Positions 13,930 through 23,616 are shown, counted from the stretch's first letter. The stretch: DNA of 64,000 bases from Hymenobacter telluris (GCF_017313265.1 NZ_JAFLQZ010000006.1:1-64000), one strand, 5' to 3'. A program made the numbers and translations. The notes: generated by a model from the letters alone, not told the origin.

Positions 13930-16092
13930 ATGCCCAACTACAACGCGGTTACCAAACACATTACCCTGCCGGATGGCCGGCAGATTTCCATTGAAACCGG
14001 CAAACTGGCCAAATTCGCCGATGGCGCCGTGGTGGTGCGCCTAGGTGATGCCATGCTGCTGGCGACGGTGGTGTCGCAGCCGAGCGCGCGCGGCGACGTG
14101 GATTTCCTGCCGCTGTCAGTTGATTACCAAGAGAAATTTGGTGGGGCTGGTAAGATTCCCGGTTCGTTCCAGCGCCGCGAAGGCCGCCTGTCCGATTACG
14201 AAATTCTGGTGTGCCGCATTGTGGACCGCATTCTGCGCCCGATGTTCCCCAAGGATTATCACTATGAGGTGCAGGTGCTGATTTCGCTGATTTCGGCCGA
14301 TAAGGACGTGCAGCCCGACGCGCTGGCCGCACTGGCTGCTTCTGCGGCCATTACTATTTCCGACATTCCGTTTGCCGGCCCCATTTCCGAAGTGCGGGTA
14401 GCTCGCATCGACGGTAAGCTGCAAATCAACCCCAAAACGGCCGATATTGCCCGCGCCGACATCGACCTGATTGTAGGTGCTACGGCCGATTCGGTGGCTA
14501 TGGTGGAAGGCGAGATGAACGAAGTAAGCGAAGAGGAAATGGTGGAAGCCATTGCCTACGCTCACGAGGCCATCAAGGAGCAGTGCCGCGTGCAAAGCGA
14601 GCTGGCTGCTGCTGTAGAGAAGGCGCAAATCAAGCGCGAGTATCCTAAATACGAGGAAAACGAAGACCTCAAATCCCGCGTTACGCAGGGCATCTACGAC
14701 TTGGCTTACAAAGTGGCCCAGTTGGGTGATACCAGCAAAGCCGGCCGCAAAAAAGGCTTCGGCGGCGTGCGGGAGCAGTTCTTGCAGCAACTGGTTGCCG
14801 AGCAGCCTGAGTTGGATATGAAGCAGTTCGGCCGTTATTATTCATCGGCCGAGAAGAAAGCTATCCGCGACATGATGATCAAGGAGCGCACCCGCCTCGA
14901 TGGTCGTAAGCTCACCGAAATTCGTCCTATCTGGTCGGAAATCAACTACTTGCCTGGCGCGCATGGTTCGGCCTTGTTTACCCGCGGCGAAACCCAGTCT
15001 TTGACCACGGTAGCCCTCGGCACTAAGCTCGACGAGCAAATCATTGACTCGGCGATGCAGTCGGGTTACAGTAAGTTCATGCTGCACTACAACTTCCCGG
15101 CCTTCTCGACTGGTGAAGTGAAGCCGAACCGGGGCCCTGGCCGCCGCGAAATTGGCCACGGTAATCTGGCCCTGCGCTCTTTAAAGCGCGTGCTGCCTTC
15201 CGACGACGAGAATCCTTATACCATCCGCATCGTGTCGGACATTCTGGAGTCGAACGGCTCTAGCTCGATGGCCACGGTATGCGCTGGTTCATTGGCGCTG
15301 ATGGATGCTGGCGTGAAAGTGCGGGCCGCTGTAGCAGGCATTGCTATGGGCTTGGTACAAGACAAAGAAACCGGTGAATACGCTGTATTGAGCGACATTC
15401 TCGGCGACGAAGACCACCTCGGCGACATGGACTTCAAAGTAACCGGCACCGAGAAGGGTATCGTAGCTTGCCAGATGGACATTAAAATCCAGGGTTTGAG
15501 CAACGAAATTCTGACGGCTGCCTTGCACCAGGCACGTGAGGGCCGGTTGCACATCCTGCGCGAGATGGCCAAAACCATCAATGCGCCGGCCGCCGACCTC
15601 AAGCCGCATACGCCCCGTTCTCACAAGATGCTCATCGATAAGGAGTACATCGGTGCCGTTATCGGGCCCGGCGGCAAGGTGATTCAGCAAATCCAGAAAG
15701 ACACCAACGCCACGGTTATCATCGAGGAGAAGGACGAAAAAGGCCACGTGAGCATTTACGCTTCCAACAAGGAAGACATGCAGGCGGCCATCAGCCGGAT
15801 TCAGGCCATTGCTGCTACGCCAGAAGTGGGGGAAACCTACAAAGGCAAAGTGCGTAGCATTCAGCCATACGGCGCTTTCGTGGAGATTATGCCGGGCAAA
15901 GACGGACTGCTGCACATTTCGGAAGTATCGCATGAGCGCCTCTCGGCGCTGGAAGGCGTGCTGGAAGTAGGGCAGGAAATTGACGTGAAACTGCTTGATA
16001 TCGACAAGAAAACGGGCAAGTATCGTTTGTCGCGCAAGGTGCTTTTGCCGAAGCCGGAACGGACAACCGAACAGAACGGTACGGCCCAGTAG
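13930..16092 (+). CDS. pnp: Polyribonucleotide nucleotidyltransferase (PNPase)
   Basis: The 720-residue enzyme performs phosphorolytic 3'-5' RNA decay. Two RNase PH domains are visible: residues about 10-150, and about 320-540 with the catalytic [18 protein letters not shown] and [16 protein letters not shown] segments, in which the Asp residues of DILGDEDH...GDMDFK bind metal. Between them is the all-helical linker (about 240-310). A KH domain follows ([12 protein letters not shown], about 565-620), then an S1 domain ([26 protein letters not shown], about 630-700). Length matches the family (about 710). It lies downstream of rpsO as in many bacteria, with a terminator-like hairpin in its leader, and upstream of rpoD. 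Confidence 0.97.
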   Translation: MPNYNAVTKHITLPDGRQISIETGKLAKFADGAVVVRLGDAMLLATVVSQPSARGDVDFLPLSVDYQEKFGGAGKIPGSFQRREGRLSDYEILVCRIVDRILRPMFPKDYHYEVQVLISLISADKDVQPDALAALAASAAITISDIPFAGPISEVRVARIDGKLQINPKTADIARADIDLIVGATADSVAMVEGEMNEVSEEEMVEAIAYAHEAIKEQCRVQSELAAAVEKAQIKREYPKYEENEDLKSRVTQGIYDLAYKVAQLGDTSKAGRKKGFGGVREQFLQQLVAEQPELDMKQFGRYYSSAEKKAIRDMMIKERTRLDGRKLTEIRPIWSEINYLPGAHGSALFTRGETQSLTTVALGTKLDEQIIDSAMQSGYSKFMLHYNFPAFSTGEVKPNRGPGRREIGHGNLALRSLKRVLPSDDENPYTIRIVSDILESNGSSSMATVCAGSLALMDAGVKVRAAVAGIAMGLVQDKETGEYAVLSDILGDEDHLGDMDFKVTGTEKGIVACQMDIKIQGLSNEILTAALHQAREGRLHILREMAKTINAPAADLKPHTPRSHKMLIDKEYIGAVIGPGGKVIQQIQKDTNATVIIEEKDEKGHVSIYASNKEDMQAAISRIQAIAATPEVGETYKGKVRSIQPYGAFVEIMPGKDGLLHISEVSHERLSALEGVLEVGQEIDVKLLDIDKKTGKYRLSRKVLLPKPERTTEQNGTAQ

Positions 16093-16205
16093 CCACTTGT
16101 AGAACTTTCGCGGGTACTGATACGTTGCTAACAACTGATCGGTACCCGTAGATTGGGTTTTCGGACGTTTATCAATTTCAGAAATACATACTTCTCGCGC
16201 CCGCA

Positions 16206-17069
16206 ATGAGACAGTTAAAAATCAGCAAGCAGATCACCAACCGCGAAAGCCAGTCGCTGGATAAATACCTCCAGGAAATTGGTAAAGTGGATCTGCTCAC
16301 GCCCGACGAGGAGGTGACGCTGGCGCAGCGCATCAAGGAAGGCGACCAGCAAGCGTTGGAAAAGCTTACCAAAGCCAACCTGCGTTTCGTGGTATCGGTA
16401 GCTAAGCAATATCAGAATCAAGGATTGTCGCTGGGGGATTTGATCAACGAGGGAAACCTTGGCTTGATTAAAGCCGCTAAGCGTTTCGATGAAACCCGCG
16501 GTTTTAAGTTTATTTCTTATGCTGTGTGGTGGATTCGCCAGTCCATTTTGCAAGCCTTGGCTGAGCAGTCGCGCATTGTGCGTCTGCCCCTTAACCGGGT
16601 AGGTTCGCTCAATAAAATCAGCAAGTCGTTTTCGGAGCTAGAGCAGAAATTCGAGCGGGAGCCTTCGCCCGAGGAAATTGCCGAAGTACTGGAACTGACC
16701 ACTTCGGAAGTGGTAGATACCCTGAAAATTTCGGGCCGCCACGTATCTGTTGATGCTCCGTTCGTGCAAGGCGAGGAAAACCGCCTGCTCGACGTGCTGG
16801 AAAACGAAGATGAAGAGTCGCCGGATACCGGCCTGATGAACGACTCGCTTCGCAAGGAAGTGCAGCGTGCCCTGAGCACCCTCACCAAGCGCGAAGCCGA
16901 CGTTATTACGCTCTATTTCGGTTTGAACGGGGAACACTCGCTCACGCTGGAAGAAATCGGGGAAAAGTTCAACCTCACGCGGGAACGGGTTCGTCAGATC
17001 AAGGAAAAGGCTATTCGTCGTCTGCGCCACACTTCACGCTCCAAAGCGCTGAAGCCTTACTTGGGGTAA
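16206..17069 (+). CDS. rpoD: Primary sigma factor (sigma-70 family, SigA type)
   Basis: The 287-residue protein has region 1.2 ([20 protein letters not shown]), region 2 with [20 protein letters not shown] and the -7/-10 recognition helix ([13 protein letters not shown]), region 3 ([15 protein letters not shown] and VSVDAPF), and region 4 with the helix-turn-helix [19 protein letters not shown]. Region 1.1 is absent, as in the short primary sigma factors of Bacteroidota that recognise TTTG/TAnnTTTG promoters. Several promoters of this type occur in the window. The start ATG is supported by the conserved [15 protein letters not shown] start. An intrinsic terminator follows the gene. Confidence 0.96.
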   Translation: MRQLKISKQITNRESQSLDKYLQEIGKVDLLTPDEEVTLAQRIKEGDQQALEKLTKANLRFVVSVAKQYQNQGLSLGDLINEGNLGLIKAAKRFDETRGFKFISYAVWWIRQSILQALAEQSRIVRLPLNRVGSLNKISKSFSELEQKFEREPSPEEIAEVLELTTSEVVDTLKISGRHVSVDAPFVQGEENRLLDVLENEDEESPDTGLMNDSLRKEVQRALSTLTKREADVITLYFGLNGEHSLTLEEIGEKFNLTRERVRQIKEKAIRRLRHTSRSKALKPYLG

Positions 17070-17088
17070 TTATTTTACCCCATTCAAT

Positions 17089-17119
17089 AAAAACCCCGGC
17101 CCTAGTGTTGGGGTTTTTT
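17089..17119 (+). terminator. rpoD terminator
   Basis: AAAAACCCC (17089-17097) pairs with GGGGTTTTTT (17110-17119) around a 12-nt loop, 20 bp after the rpoD stop. The A-run at the left end makes it bidirectional in form. Confidence 0.9.
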
Positions 17120-17240
17120 GTTGGCGAATGACAGCTTGCTTTATTGCCGGTAACAAGTGAAAACCCGCCTGGGGGTCAACTATAGTGTAGCAACCCGCTA
17201 GCTAAACCGGCAAACCAAGGGCCACTGCGTTCTACTCGCT

Positions 17241-17248
17241 TACCTTTG
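17241..17248 (+). promoter_or_regulatory. -7 box upstream of trxB
   Basis: TACCTTTG matches the TAnnTTTG consensus and lies 55 bp before the trxB start. A -33 element is not obvious. Confidence 0.5.
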
Positions 17249-17303
17249 CCATCCTACTTTAACTTTTACGGCGCTGGCGCGAGCCTACGCTACTTTTACT
17301 CTC

Positions 17304-18251
17304 ATGGAGAATACCACCCCAGAACACATAAAGTGTCTGATTATTGGCTCCGGCCCGGCGGGGTACACGGCGGCCATCTACGCGGCTCGGGCCAACTTGT
17401 CGCCGGTGATGTACCAGGGGCTGCAACCCGGCGGCCAACTCACCATTACCAACGATGTAGAAAACTTTCCCGGCTACCCCGATGGCATTATGGGGCCGGA
17501 AATGATGGAGGACCTGAAAAAGCAGGCCGCTCGTTTCGGTACGGATATTCGCTACGGCATTGCCACGGCGGTTGACTTTTCGGGGCACCCACATAAGGTT
17601 ACTATCGACGAAAAGCTGGAGCTGACGGCCGATACGGTGATTATTGCCACTGGGGCATCGGCCAAATGGTTGGGGCTACCTTCCGAAATGCGGCTCAACG
17701 GTTCGGGCGTGTCGGCCTGTGCCGTGTGCGACGGGTTTTTCTACCGCGGCAAAGACGTGGCCATTGTGGGCGCCGGCGACACGGCTGCCGAAGAGGCTAC
17801 GTATCTGGCCAACCTATGCAGCAAGGTGTACATGATTGTACGGAAAGGGGAGATGCGCGCCTCGAAAATCATGCAGAAGCGGGTAACCGACAACCCCAAG
17901 ATTGAGGTGTTGTGGAACACCGTAACCGACGAAATTCTGGGTGAGCACGCCGTAGAAGCAGTGCGGGTGAAAAACGCCCTGACCCACGAAACCCGCGAGC
18001 TGGCCGTGGATGGCTTCTTTGTGGCTATCGGCCACGAGCCGAACTCCAAAATATTCCAGCCTTACCTGCACCATGATGAGCAAGGCTACCTGAAAACCCT
18101 GCCCGGCACGGCCAAAACCAACGTGGATGGTGTATTTGCCTGCGGCGACGTGCAGGACTATACCTACCGCCAGGCCGTAACGGCTGCCGGCTCAGGTTGC
18201 ATGGCTGCTTTGGATGCGGAGCGCTACCTGGCGGCTCTCGGCGACCATTAA
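17304..18251 (+). CDS. trxB: Thioredoxin-disulfide reductase
   Basis: This 315-residue flavoenzyme reduces thioredoxin with NADPH. Visible motifs are the FAD Rossmann loop (IIGSGPAGYTAAIYAARA), the ATG FAD motif (IIATGASAKWLG), the redox-active CAVC in SACAVCDGFFYRGK, the NADPH loop VGAGDTAAEEATYLA, and the terminal FAD motif (GVFACGDVQDYTYRQAVTAAGSG). Length matches the low-molecular-weight bacterial type. With the bacillithiol gene bshB1 about 1.4 kb downstream, this part of the chromosome carries two thiol-redox functions. The gene is followed by the octad inverted repeat at 18253-18366. Confidence 0.96.
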   Translation: MENTTPEHIKCLIIGSGPAGYTAAIYAARANLSPVMYQGLQPGGQLTITNDVENFPGYPDGIMGPEMMEDLKKQAARFGTDIRYGIATAVDFSGHPHKVTIDEKLELTADTVIIATGASAKWLGLPSEMRLNGSGVSACAVCDGFFYRGKDVAIVGAGDTAAEEATYLANLCSKVYMIVRKGEMRASKIMQKRVTDNPKIEVLWNTVTDEILGEHAVEAVRVKNALTHETRELAVDGFFVAIGHEPNSKIFQPYLHHDEQGYLKTLPGTAKTNVDGVFACGDVQDYTYRQAVTAAGSGCMAALDAERYLAALGDH

Positions 18252-18252
18252 C

Positions 18253-18366
18253 AGTGAAATAGTGAAATGGTGAGGGCATGAGTTGACTGTTCATATTGTG
18301 CTTTATGCGCAGATTGAGCGGTCAATTCCTGAATCTCACCATTTCACCACCTCACTATTTCACCAC
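18253..18366. repeat. Intergenic inverted repeat with 8-bp words (site B)
   Basis: The left array 18253-18274 consists of AGTGAAAT-AGTGAAAT plus GGTGAG. The right array 18335-18366 is its reverse complement but carries one extra 8-bp word. The loop is about 60 nt. The element starts 2 bp after the trxB stop and fills most of the spacer before the M23 peptidase gene. Confidence 0.8.
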
Positions 18367-18393
18367 TTTATTGCTTTGCTCTTGCTAAATTTT

Positions 18394-19512
18394 GTGAAAC
18401 ACTGGCTGCTGCCGCTGCTACTGATCGGGCTGTTCATTGGCTTGCCCGGCCAGCTGCACGCCCAGCGTCGTCCGGTGCCGAAACCAAAGCCTGGTACTAC
18501 CAAAAAACGAAGCGACTTTTTCCGCATCAAGTCGCCGATTATTCGCTACGTGCGGCCCGACACCACTATCCTGATTGAAACCCAGGAACTGCCTGATGAT
18601 GGCTCTGATGCGGCCAAATCCATCTTCTTCAATCCGGCCAAAAAGCTGTCAATCGTCAGCGAGGATACGTCGTCGTTGAACGAGGGGGAACAGCACATTG
18701 TGGAGATAAAAGAAGAGGTCAAGATTGATTCTTCTTGGATTCAAGTGGCGGGGTACTATGCCATCTGGGACACGCACAACATCAACCCGTACCGCGTAGA
18801 CGGGCGCCGCATCAAAGACACGCTGAACCTGCGGCTTACGGAACCGGAGCGGCAACGCTACGCCAAAATGCCCCTGGTGAAAACCCCCATGACGTCGGAC
18901 TTCGGCTTCCGGGGCTCCCGCTGGCACTATGGCGTTGACCTGGATCTGGAAACCGGCGACTCGGTGAAGGCTGCTTTTGACGGGGTGGTGCGCATCAGTA
19001 AGTGGGATGGCTCAGGCTACGGCAACTACCTGCTGGTGCGCCATTATAATGGCATCGAGACCTTATATGGGCACATGCAAAAAGCGCTGGTAACGCCTGG
19101 TACCTTCGTGAAGGCCGGGCAGCTTATTGGCTGGGGCGGGAGTACCGGCCGCAGCTCCGGGTCCCACTTGCACTTCGAGGTCCGTTACGAAGGCAACCCC
19201 ATCGACCCGGAGCGGATGTATGATTTCCCCGATTATCGGCTTATCAAAGACAACTTCCAGATTACGTCGGCACTGTTCAACTACTACAGCCGGTCGTTGA
19301 AGTACCGGGGGGGGAGCGTACCGGGGGCTGCTACCCGCAGCAGTAGTCGTAGCCAGCCTTCGGCCGCTCGGCGGGTGGTTACCCACAAAATCCGGAGTGG
19401 AGATACGCTGTCGGAAATTGCTGATAAATACGGGGTGTCACAGGCCCAGATTCGGCGCCTGAACGGCGGTACTGCCGTGTTGCGCATCGGCAGAAGTCTG
19501 CGGATTAAATAA
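18394..19512 (+). CDS. M23 metallopeptidase with LysM domain
   Basis: The preferred start is GTG 18394, giving signal peptide MKHWLLPLLLIGLFIGLPGQ (cleavage near LHAQ) and 372 residues. The only upstream ATG (18283) lies in the loop of the inverted repeat and would precede a non-signal sequence. The M23 (LytM) domain runs from about PMTSDFGFRGSRWHYGVDLD to SGSHLHFEV, with zinc ligands in HYGVD and HLH. The C-terminal LysM domain (HKIRSGDTLSEIADKYGVSQ) binds peptidoglycan. It should be a periplasmic or outer-membrane-facing murein endopeptidase, or a non-catalytic activator. It is followed at 102 bp by bshB1. Confidence 0.85.
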   Translation: MKHWLLPLLLIGLFIGLPGQLHAQRRPVPKPKPGTTKKRSDFFRIKSPIIRYVRPDTTILIETQELPDDGSDAAKSIFFNPAKKLSIVSEDTSSLNEGEQHIVEIKEEVKIDSSWIQVAGYYAIWDTHNINPYRVDGRRIKDTLNLRLTEPERQRYAKMPLVKTPMTSDFGFRGSRWHYGVDLDLETGDSVKAAFDGVVRISKWDGSGYGNYLLVRHYNGIETLYGHMQKALVTPGTFVKAGQLIGWGGSTGRSSGSHLHFEVRYEGNPIDPERMYDFPDYRLIKDNFQITSALFNYYSRSLKYRGGSVPGAATRSSSRSQPSAARRVVTHKIRSGDTLSEIADKYGVSQAQIRRLNGGTAVLRIGRSLRIK

Positions 19513-19614
19513 CTTCAATAGCTGATTGCTGCCTGGTAGGACAGCTGGCCGGGCTACTATTCTCGTCAGAATGGCTACCTATTTAGTGATGCAGCAATCA
19601 ACAATTCAATTTCA

Positions 19615-20334
19615 ATGAAACTTGATATTCTGGCTCTTGGAGCCCACCCCGACGATGTGGAAATGTCGGCCTCTGGTACGCTGGCAGCGGCCGTAGCAGC
19701 CGGCAAAAAGGTAGGCATTGTGGATTTCACGCGGGGTGAGCTGGGTACGCGCGGCACGCCGGCCATCCGGGCCCAGGAGGCTGAAGCGGCCAGCCGCATC
19801 CTGGGCCTGAGCGCCCGCGAAAACCTGGGGCTGCCCGACGGCTTTTTCCGCAACGACCGGGAACATCAGTTGCCGCTGATTGCGGCTATCCGGCGGTATC
19901 AGCCCGACGTGGTGCTTTGCAACGCCATCCACGACCGGCACCCCGACCACGGCCGCGGGGCGCAGCTGGCTTCCGAAGCTTGCTTTCTAGCCGGCCTGCG
20001 CATGATAGAAACCCTGGGCGACGATGGCCAACCCCAACCAGCCTGGCGCCCCAAGCACGTGTACCACTACATCCAAGACCGCCAGATTCCGGCCGACTTT
20101 GTGGTGGACATTACTGCGCATTGGCCAACGAAGTGGGCCTCTATTCAGGCCTACCAAACGCAATTCTTCAACCCTAACAGCCAGGAGCCCGCCACCTACT
20201 TGTCGAGCCAGGAGTTCAGCAATTTTATGGAGGCCCGAGCCCGTGAGTTTGGCCACCTGATAGGGGTGGAGTTCGGCGAAGGTTTCACGCGCGAACGAAC
20301 TTTAGGGGTAAGCCAGATAACCGACTTCATCTAG
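19615..20334 (+). CDS. bshB1: Bacillithiol biosynthesis deacetylase BshB1
   Basis: The 239-residue zinc deacetylase of the LmbE/PIG-L family removes the acetyl group from GlcNAc-malate, the second step of bacillithiol synthesis. Motifs: AHPDDVE near the N-terminus (zinc ligands and catalytic Asp), DFTRGELGTRGT, and the second zinc-binding segment HDRHPDHGRGAQLA. Length and order match BshB1 from Bacillus and Bacteroidota. No bshA or bshC lies within the window. It is monocistronic in appearance, with a long perfect hairpin 19 bp after its stop. Confidence 0.93.
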   Translation: MKLDILALGAHPDDVEMSASGTLAAAVAAGKKVGIVDFTRGELGTRGTPAIRAQEAEAASRILGLSARENLGLPDGFFRNDREHQLPLIAAIRRYQPDVVLCNAIHDRHPDHGRGAQLASEACFLAGLRMIETLGDDGQPQPAWRPKHVYHYIQDRQIPADFVVDITAHWPTKWASIQAYQTQFFNPNSQEPATYLSSQEFSNFMEARAREFGHLIGVEFGEGFTRERTLGVSQITDFI

Positions 20335-20353
20335 CACTTCTTGGCAACCAAAA

Positions 20354-20412
20354 GTAGTTTCAACAGCAACCCGCTTGGCTCCATTGGTCAGGCGGGTTGC
20401 TGTTGAAACTAC
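20354..20412 (+). terminator. Perfect 21-bp hairpin after bshB1
   Basis: Arms 20354-20374 and 20392-20412 are exact reverse complements with a 17-nt loop. No T-tract follows, so transcription termination would be atypical; it may instead protect mRNA ends. It has no 7-bp word structure. Confidence 0.7.
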
Positions 20413-20622
20413 CTGTTTCAAGTGATTTATAAAGTCTGAATTTCTTTTGATAATATCCTTTGCAGAGTTGTTAAGCAGGTTTTTATTGGCAGGTGTAAAG
20501 TCTGATGAATAGATTAATTCATCAGGTAAGCACAGATTCTTAGTGGTACTTCCCGCATCGATTCACGGCTACGCATCTGGTGCGTGCCCTGGCCCGACAG
20601 TTAACCACTAAGAAGCTACTGT

Positions 20623-21336
20623 ATGAAAAGCCTGCCTGCCCGATTGCCACTAGGACTGAAACTACTTTTTACTGCATTTTTGGCCGTTATGGTGCCCGTG
20701 TACTGGGTGAATTACGGACCCACCAATTTTCTTTACTTCTGTGATATTTCGCTGCTGCTCTGTTTGATCAGTTTGTGGACCGAGAAGAAACTGCCGGCCT
20801 CTATGGCAGCAGTGGGGATTTTGCTGCCGCAGGTGCTGTGGTGCCTTGATTTTCTGGGCGAGCTGTTTGGGGTGCACTTGGTTGGCATGACGGCGTACAT
20901 GTTTGACCCCAACCGCTCGTTGTTTCTGCGCGGCCTGTCGTTCTTTCACGGCTGGCTGCCCTTTCTGCTGGTGTTTCTAGTGAAGCGCCTAGGCTACGAC
21001 CGGCGCGCCCTCTGGGCCTGGACCGGGCTGGCGTGGGCACTGTGTCTGGTGGCCTATTTCTTCCTGCCGCCCGCTGGCACCGTCCTGCCCGACCCCAAAA
21101 TTCCCGTCAACATCAACTACGTATTTGGCTTCGATGATGCCCACCCGCAAACGTGGCTGCCCGCCCCGGTGTACCTGCTAGCCTGGATGGCCGGGCTGTT
21201 CTTGGTGGCATATTTGCCTACGCATTTGGTGCTGCGCAAATGGCTGGCCCCACGCCGCGCCACATCGGCGTTGCCAGCCCATTCCGGGGGCGAGTCGGAG
21301 TGGGGGCAACGCGAGCCAGCAATACTTTCCCGGTGA
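20623..21336 (+). CDS. Polytopic membrane protein of unknown function
   Basis: The 237-residue protein has about six or seven hydrophobic segments (LGLKLLFTAFLAVMVPVYW, FLYFCDISLLLCLISLW, MAAVGILLPQVLWCLDFLG, FFHGWLPFLLVFLV, ALWAWTGLAWALCLVAYFFL, APVYLLAWMAGLFLVAYL), so it is an integral inner-membrane protein. It resembles the membrane-associated proteins of unknown function found in Bacteroidota and Planctomycetes. The C-terminal tail is polar and Ser/Gly-rich. There is no catalytic motif. It is followed after 20 bp by the small helical protein at 21357 in the same direction. About 290 bp upstream hold only the bshB1 hairpin and no gene. Confidence 0.7.
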   Translation: MKSLPARLPLGLKLLFTAFLAVMVPVYWVNYGPTNFLYFCDISLLLCLISLWTEKKLPASMAAVGILLPQVLWCLDFLGELFGVHLVGMTAYMFDPNRSLFLRGLSFFHGWLPFLLVFLVKRLGYDRRALWAWTGLAWALCLVAYFFLPPAGTVLPDPKIPVNINYVFGFDDAHPQTWLPAPVYLLAWMAGLFLVAYLPTHLVLRKWLAPRRATSALPAHSGGESEWGQREPAILSR

Positions 21337-21356
21337 ACTACTATCTTGTATTGAAA

Positions 21357-21797
21357 ATGCCGCGCTTCGTGGCCCGCATTACCCGGTGTAGCCTGATGTC
21401 CCTCCTCGGTCCTGAACAGTTGCCTGATGCAACGCCCCCACCTGCTGCGCCCGGCCGCCGCAAGCGCCTGGCCGCTACCACTGCCACCCAGCTGCTACCG
21501 CTGTTCAAGCTGCTCGACACCATCCAGCCCCAAGTCGCCAGCGACTCGGTGTTTCACCTGCGGCGGCTGAAAATTCAGGCCCATCTGGCCGAGATTCGTC
21601 AGGAAATGCGAGCCGAGCGGCCCCGGCAGCAGGCGTTGCAATTCGCCCTGCATGCTCTTACTGAGTTGGTACGCGAAGAAGTGCGCGACATCAGCCGCGA
21701 CGAGCTTCAGCAGGCCGCCAAGGAAGTGGTGCTGGCTACCCTCAAAAACGCGCCGGCCCTGCTCAATGCTGCCCACCAAGCGCGGCTGTTGGTGTAG
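21357..21797 (+). CDS. Small helical protein of unknown function
   Basis: The start ATG 21357 (MPRFVARITRC) or ATG 21396 (MSLLGPEQLPDATPPP) gives a product of 146 or 133 residues. A Pro/Ala-rich segment is followed by a long charged helical region (TQLLPLFKLLDTIQP, HLRRLKIQAHLAEIRQEMRAE, LTELVREEVRDISRDELQQA, VLATLKNAPALLNAAHQARL). No signal peptide or known domain is visible. It may be a coiled-coil or scaffold protein. It is downstream of the membrane protein and ends 98 bp before the convergent biotin carboxylase gene. Translation could begin further upstream in the same frame, but that part overlaps the preceding gene. Confidence 0.5.
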   Translation: MPRFVARITRCSLMSLLGPEQLPDATPPPAAPGRRKRLAATTATQLLPLFKLLDTIQPQVASDSVFHLRRLKIQAHLAEIRQEMRAERPRQQALQFALHALTELVREEVRDISRDELQQAAKEVVLATLKNAPALLNAAHQARLLV

Positions 21798-21840
21798 CTG
21801 CTTTTCTGCTACGCAAGGCAGCCACAGACTGTATAAAAAA

Positions 21841-21876
21841 GCAAACCGCCCGACTGACTAGCCGGGCGGTTGCTTG
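21841..21876. terminator. Convergent terminator between 21357 gene and biotin carboxylase gene
   Basis: AAACCGCCCG (21843-21852) pairs with CGGGCGGTT (21863-21871), with an A-run before it on the plus strand. That gives a T-tract for the minus-strand biotin carboxylase transcript, so it is mainly that gene's terminator. Confidence 0.8.
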
Positions 21877-21894
21877 CAAACTTGACTTCAGTGC

Positions 21895-23403
21895 TTACCG
21901 CACGCCCAGCCGGTTGCGTTTCCAGGCTGAGGTGGCAGCGGCCGGCGTATCTGCGGAAGCTACGGCGGCGGGCTTTTTCTCACTGACCAGCATGGCGCCG
22001 AGCACGGCAGCCAGCTTGGCCAACTCCTCGCTCAAAGGAGCAGGTTTGAGAGCGTCAGCCGGGAAATGGTCCCGGATAAAGTTGGTGTCGAAGTGGCCGC
22101 TCACGAAGGCCGGATGTTGCAACACGTAGCGCCCGAAGGCCAGCGTGGTTTCGATGCCGGTAATCTGATACTCCTCAATGGCTCGTAGCATGCGCGCTAT
22201 GGCTTCCGTGCGGTCCTTGCCGAAGGTCACCAGCTTGGCAATCATGGGGTCGTAGTAAATCGGAATTTCCATGCCTTGCTCGAAGCCGTCATCCACCCGC
22301 ACGCCGGGCCCTTGAGGGCGCACGTAGGTGGTGAGCGTGCCGATGTCGGGCAGGAAGTTGTTCTGCGGGTCTTCGGCGTACACCCGCAGCTCCAGGGCGT
22401 GGCCGGTGATGGTGAGGTCGTCTTGGCGGAAGCTGAGGGGCTCACCCTGCGCCACTTTAATTTGTTCTTTCACTAAATCCAGGCCCGTAATCTGCTCGGT
22501 TACGGGGTGCTCCACCTGAAGGCGGGTGTTCATCTCCAGGAAGTAGAAGTTCTTGTTCTCATCAAGCAGAAACTCCACGGTGCCGGCGCCGGTGTAGTCG
22601 CAGGCGCGGGCCACATCCACGGCGCACTGGCCCATAGCGGCCCGCAGCTCAGGCGTAAGCACCGACGAAGGCGCTTCTTCAATCACCTTCTGGTGGCGGC
22701 GCTGAATGCTGCATTCCCGCTCAAACAGATGCACAATGTTGCCGTGCTCGTCGCCCAGCACCTGAATTTCGATGTGGCGGGGCCCCGTCACGAACTTCTC
22801 GATAAATACCGCGCCGTCGCCGAAGGCCGAGGTGGCCTCGTTGATGGCCAGCTGCATCTGCTCCTCAAACTCTTCCAGGTTATGCACCAGGCGCATTCCT
22901 TTGCCACCCCCGCCCGCCGAGGCCTTAATCAGGATAGGGAAACCCACCTGCTGGGCAATCTGCTTGGCTTCATTGACATCGGAAATGGCTTCGTCGGTGC
23001 CGGGCACCAGCGGAATGTTATAGGCCTTAACAGCCTGCTTGGCCGAAAGCTTGTCGCCCATAATGTCCATGGCTTCGGGCGAAGGACCCACGAAAATCAG
23101 CCCCGCCTCTTTCACCATGCGCGCAAAGCCGGCGTTTTCGCTCAGAAACCCGTAGCCGGGGTGAATGGCATCAACCCCGAGCTGCTGGCATACTTCCAGT
23201 ATTTTGTCGCCGCGCAAATAGCTTTGGGCCGAGGCGGGCGGCCCCACGCACACGGCTTCGTCGGCGTAGCGGACGTGCAGGGCGTTGCGGTCGGCTTCCG
23301 AGTAGATAGCCACGGTTTTGATGCCCATTTCCTTGGCGGAACGCAGTACGCGCAGGGCAATTTCGCCGCGGTTCGCAACAAGGAGCTTGCTTATTTTCTT
23401 CAT
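21895..23403 (-). CDS. accC: Biotin carboxylase (acetyl-/acyl-CoA carboxylase subunit)
   Basis: The 502-residue enzyme starts at ATG 23403 (MKKISKLLVANRGEIALRVL). It carboxylates biotin on the carrier protein using ATP and bicarbonate. Visible parts: biotin carboxylase N-domain with IHPGYGFLSENA, ATP-grasp with the Gly-rich loop IKASAGGGGKGMR, the catalytic and metal region FLEMNTRLQVEHPVTE, and the C-domain (LRVYAEDPQNNFLPDIG). A 30-residue Ala/Pro-rich tail ends WKRNRLGVR. No accB or carboxyltransferase gene is adjacent, so it could serve acetyl-CoA carboxylase or another acyl-CoA carboxylase. It is divergent from the alpha-oxoamine synthase gene. Confidence 0.92.
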   Translation of the reverse strand: MKKISKLLVANRGEIALRVLRSAKEMGIKTVAIYSEADRNALHVRYADEAVCVGPPASAQSYLRGDKILEVCQQLGVDAIHPGYGFLSENAGFARMVKEAGLIFVGPSPEAMDIMGDKLSAKQAVKAYNIPLVPGTDEAISDVNEAKQIAQQVGFPILIKASAGGGGKGMRLVHNLEEFEEQMQLAINEATSAFGDGAVFIEKFVTGPRHIEIQVLGDEHGNIVHLFERECSIQRRHQKVIEEAPSSVLTPELRAAMGQCAVDVARACDYTGAGTVEFLLDENKNFYFLEMNTRLQVEHPVTEQITGLDLVKEQIKVAQGEPLSFRQDDLTITGHALELRVYAEDPQNNFLPDIGTLTTYVRPQGPGVRVDDGFEQGMEIPIYYDPMIAKLVTFGKDRTEAIARMLRAIEEYQITGIETTLAFGRYVLQHPAFVSGHFDTNFIRDHFPADALKPAPLSEELAKLAAVLGAMLVSEKKPAAVASADTPAAATSAWKRNRLGVR

Positions 23404-23608
23404 GATGGTGGGAGTAGTGGATGGCGGATTGTTGGCGAAAATAGGCACGGCGGCTCAGGGAACAGCCAGCAACCCGCTGGTAGCAGTCAACAAATCGAGA
23501 GCCAAAGAAACGCCTTTCCGGTGGCTCCGTAAAGCCTCGCAACCAGTTGGGCAAGCGAAATAGAGAGCGGAAAGCCCCGGCTAGTGCCACTACTTTTGCA
23601 GATTGCCA

Positions 23609-23616
23609 TAACTTTG
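23609..23616 (+). promoter_or_regulatory. -7 box upstream of the oxoamine synthase gene
   Basis: TAACTTTG fits TAnnTTTG and lies 67 bp before the GTG start at 23684, within the divergent spacer to the biotin carboxylase gene. Confidence 0.5.

Noticed and set aside
18283..18393. ATG 18283 as the start of the M23 peptidase
   Set aside because: It lies in the loop of the octad inverted repeat, and the added residues would precede the natural signal peptide that begins at GTG 18394.
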